43,082 nt of DNA from JBIOHJ01 sp044448905 (GTDB lineage Bacteria > Bacteroidota > Bacteroidia > AKYH767-A > OLB10): positions 1 to 43,082 of the forward strand of contig JBIOHJ010000009.1 of the NCBI GenBank assembly GCA_044448905.1, written 5' to 3'. The notes below the pieces were generated by a model. The model saw nothing but the letters and a program-made list of their open reading frames with translations. It made no database searches and was not told the origin of the DNA. Each line of letters opens with the position of its first letter. Position 1 is the stretch's first letter. The position numbers and the translations under genes were made by a program. Shown here piece after piece: positions 40,586 through 43,082 of the stretch.

Positions 40586-43082
40586 ATGTCACATTATTCC
40601 TTTGCTGATCGCCATAATGGTCCTGATGAAAAACAGGTAAATGAAATGCTGAAAATGCTTGGCGTTTCATCATTAGATGAGATGGTGGGTAAGATTATTC
40701 CTGCCTCAATTCGCCTTTCCGAAGATCTTGAAATACCAGAAGCATTGAGTGAGTTTGAGTTTTTGAATGCACTCCGGCATGCTGCCAATAAAAATCAGTT
40801 GTTTCGCAATTACATAGGGATGGGGTATTATAACACCATTACTCCCGGTGTTATTTTACGCAACATATTTGAAAACCCGGGTTGGTACACCGCTTATACA
40901 CCTTACCAGGCAGAAATTTCACAGGGCAGAATGGAAGCACTGCTAAATTTCCAAACCATGATTACCGATTTAACAGGAATGGAAATTGCCAATGCTTCGT
41001 TGCTTGATGAAGCAACAGCAGCAGCCGAAGCCATGAGCATGTTTTTTCATACGCGTACCAAGGAGCAGGAAAAAAATAATGTTGTTAAATTTTTTGTGGC
41101 TGATGATTGTTTTCCGCAAACGATTGATGTCTTAAAAACGAGAGCCAACCCATTGGGAATAGAATTAATTATAAGTGATGCAAAAACATTTTCTGCTGAT
41201 TCTTCTTTTTTCGGAGCATTGCTTCAATACCCGAATGCTAACGGAGCAGTGGTTGATTATTCTGAATTTGTTAAAAAATCGCATGACGATGGATTGAAGG
41301 TAGTTGTTGCTGCCGATATTATGAGCCTGGTTTTACTGACTCCGCCCGGTGAATGGGGAGCAGATTGTGTGGTTGGTTGCACCCAACGTTTCGGAGTACC
41401 CATGGGTTATGGCGGTCCACATGCAGCATATTTTGCCACCAAAGAAATTTACAAGAGAGATATTCCCGGAAGAATTATCGGGGTATCAGTTGATGTTGCA
41501 GGTAACAGGGCGTTGCGCATGGCATTGCAAACGCGCGAGCAGCATATTAAGCGTGATAAAGCAACTTCAAATATTTGTACTGCGCAGGTTTTACTGGCCG
41601 TGATTGCGGGCATGTATGTAGTGTATCACGGACAGCACGGATTAAAAGCCATTGCAACAACGATTCATCAAAAAGCATTGGCGCTTGCAGAAGGATTGCA
41701 GAAGTTAGGATACAAGCTTGGTCATGATAAATTTTTTGATACGATAAAAATTGACACTGCAGGAAAAACAGCAGCAGTCAGAAAACTTGCAACCGAAGCA
41801 AAACTAAATTTCCGTTATGAAGGTGAATCCATTTTAATCAGCACCGATGAAACTACTTTGGATGAAGATGTAAATGACATTCTCGAAGTGTTTGCCAAAG
41901 CGATAGGGCAATCATTCAAAAGAAACGGGGTGCATCTTCCTCCATCTCCCATGCAGGACAGCAACCTTTTATTAAACCGCCAATCTGCATTTCTCACGCA
42001 TCCTGTTTTCAATACTTATCATTCCGAAACTGAAATGTTGCGTTATATAACCCGGCTTGAGAACAAAGACCTTTCATTGAATCATTCAATGATTGCGCTT
42101 GGTTCCTGCACAATGAAACTAAATGCTACGAGTGAAATGATTCCGTTAAGCTGGAATAATTTTTCTCGCATGCATCCTTTTCAGCCGGTGGAACAGGTGC
42201 AGGGGTATGCGCAAATTATTAATGAGCTTGAAGATTTTTTATGCAGGATAACAGGCTTCAATGCTGTTTCGTTGCAGCCCAATTCGGGAGCGCAGGGCGA
42301 GTATGCAGGATTGATTGTGATAAGAGAATATTTGAAAAGCAAAAATGAAAACCATCGCGATATTGCTTTAATACCGCAGTCGGCTCACGGAACCAATCCG
42401 GCAAGCGCTGTAATGGCAGGAATGAAAATAGTGGTGGTGAAATGTGACGACAATGGCAATATTGATTTAGCCGATTTGAAATCAAAAGCTGAACTTTATA
42501 AAAATAATTTGGCAGCATTGATGGTGACATATCCATCAACACATGGTGTATTTGAAGAAGCTATCCGGGAAATAACGGCTGCTGTTCATGCGAACGGGGG
42601 ACAAGTGTATATGGACGGAGCAAACATGAATGCACAGGTTGGCTTAACGAACCCTGCTCTGATTGGCGCTGATGTTTGTCATTTGAATTTGCATAAAACA
42701 TTTGCCATTCCGCATGGTGGTGGCGGACCCGGAATGGGTCCCATTGCCGTTGCAAAACATTTGGCTCCGTTTCTTCCATCACATCCTGTGATAAAAATTG
42801 GCGGTGATAAAAGTGTTCACGCTGTTTCGGCAGCACCGTGGGGAAGCGCAAGCATTTTGCTGATTTCGTATGGTTACATAAAAATGCTGGGAAAAGAAGG
42901 GGTGAAGCGCGCCACGCAAATTGCCATGCTCAATGCAAACTACATTCGCAAAAAGTTAGAAAACCATTATCCCATTCTTTATAAAGGAAGCAAGGGAATG
43001 GTTGCACACGAAATGATCCTGGACTGCCGCAGCTTTAAAACCACAGCAGGTATTGAGGTTACTGATATTGCAAAACGTTTAA
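40586..43082 (+). CDS. gcvP: Glycine dehydrogenase (decarboxylating), P-protein (3' end outside window)
   Basis: PLP enzyme that decarboxylates glycine and passes the aminomethyl group to the lipoyl H-protein in the glycine cleavage system. The single-chain form is indicated by 832 visible codons covering both halves: N-terminal FADRHNGPDEKQVNEMLKMLG, GMGYYNTITPGVILRNIFENPGWYTAYTPYQAEISQGR, then the C-terminal half with LGSCTMKLNATSEM, NSGAQGEYAGL and SAHGTNPASA. The PLP lysine is Lys704 in LNLHKTFAIPHGGGGPGMGP, close to the usual position. The frame is open to the right edge; roughly 120-130 C-terminal residues are missing. lpdA in this window could be the L-protein partner. Confidence 0.96.
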   Translation, partial: MSHYSFADRHNGPDEKQVNEMLKMLGVSSLDEMVGKIIPASIRLSEDLEIPEALSEFEFLNALRHAANKNQLFRNYIGMGYYNTITPGVILRNIFENPGWYTAYTPYQAEISQGRMEALLNFQTMITDLTGMEIANASLLDEATAAAEAMSMFFHTRTKEQEKNNVVKFFVADDCFPQTIDVLKTRANPLGIELIISDAKTFSADSSFFGALLQYPNANGAVVDYSEFVKKSHDDGLKVVVAADIMSLVLLTPPGEWGADCVVGCTQRFGVPMGYGGPHAAYFATKEIYKRDIPGRIIGVSVDVAGNRALRMALQTREQHIKRDKATSNICTAQVLLAVIAGMYVVYHGQHGLKAIATTIHQKALALAEGLQKLGYKLGHDKFFDTIKIDTAGKTAAVRKLATEAKLNFRYEGESILISTDETTLDEDVNDILEVFAKAIGQSFKRNGVHLPPSPMQDSNLLLNRQSAFLTHPVFNTYHSETEMLRYITRLENKDLSLNHSMIALGSCTMKLNATSEMIPLSWNNFSRMHPFQPVEQVQGYAQIINELEDFLCRITGFNAVSLQPNSGAQGEYAGLIVIREYLKSKNENHRDIALIPQSAHGTNPASAVMAGMKIVVVKCDDNGNIDLADLKSKAELYKNNLAALMVTYPSTHGVFEEAIREITAAVHANGGQVYMDGANMNAQVGLTNPALIGADVCHLNLHKTFAIPHGGGGPGMGPIAVAKHLAPFLPSHPVIKIGGDKSVHAVSAAPWGSASILLISYGYIKMLGKEGVKRATQIAMLNANYIRKKLENHYPILYKGSKGMVAHEMILDCRSFKTTAGIEVTDIAKRL

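Noticed and set aside
1..43082. Prophage, complete insertion sequence, CRISPR-Cas, toxin-antitoxin or a biosynthetic gene cluster
   Set aside because: None of the genes shows the relevant domains, and nearly all reading frames are explained by housekeeping or envelope genes.

Overview
The window is a stretch of ordinary chromosome from a member of the Bacteroidota. The evidence is a PorV/PorU-type pair, a protein with a type IX secretion (T9SS) C-terminal sorting domain, a DUF5686 outer-membrane protein, UbiA-like and SWIB proteins typical of the phylum, and repeated TAnnTTTG -7 boxes just upstream of start codons. Base composition is AT-rich. Coding density is high and the gene set is mostly housekeeping plus cell-envelope functions. 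I see no rRNA, tRNA, CRISPR array, prophage, complete insertion sequence or replication origin. Genus cannot be told from this sequence alone.

Layout. 1-938: ruvB (minus, 3' end cut by the window edge). 1097-4363: DUF5686 outer-membrane protein and lptB (plus). 4369-6408: pssA, purS and a membrane-anchored SGNH hydrolase (tight minus-strand cluster). 6636-12902: PorV-like barrel and a very large PorU-like C25 protease (plus). 13005-17252: two GT-C type membrane glycosyltransferase-like proteins flanking lnt. 17425-25322: lpdA, pabB, tilS, a small membrane protein, lemA, two TPM proteins and a NOL1/NOP2/Sun methyltransferase, all plus and closely packed. 25361-28215: two minus-strand secreted proteins, the first lying between two copies of a 35-bp direct repeat. 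28331-31050: a TrpXYZ-type ABC importer. 31129-35307: dsbD, gmhA and yifB/comM. 35308-35796: the only long gene-free stretch. 35797-36126: SWIB protein with a histone-like tail and a clear terminator. 36230-40420: mreB, purH, a UbiA-like protein and a secreted/membrane hypothetical (minus). 40586-43082: gcvP (plus, cut by the right edge).

How genes work together. Envelope functions dominate: LPS export and core sugar (lptB, gmhA), lipoprotein acylation (lnt), phospholipid synthesis (pssA), cell shape (mreB), periplasmic disulfide reduction (dsbD) and T9SS-type surface export (PorV/PorU-like pair and a sorting-domain cargo). Purine synthesis (purS, purH), folate/one-carbon metabolism (pabB, gcvP, lpdA) and tRNA/rRNA modification (tilS, NSUN-like) account for most of the rest. 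lpdA and gcvP could both serve the glycine cleavage system, but they are 23 kb apart.

Most notable: a gene bracketed by a 35-bp duplication of the 3' end of the neighbouring methyltransferase gene; an SGNH hydrolase whose reading frame has no canonical start codon at its expected N-terminus; three genes carrying simple tandem or dispersed short repeats in frame; a 114-bp imperfect palindrome inside an ABC-transporter operon; and the large PorU-like/PorV-like pair. I do not see convincing evidence for a wholly new system.
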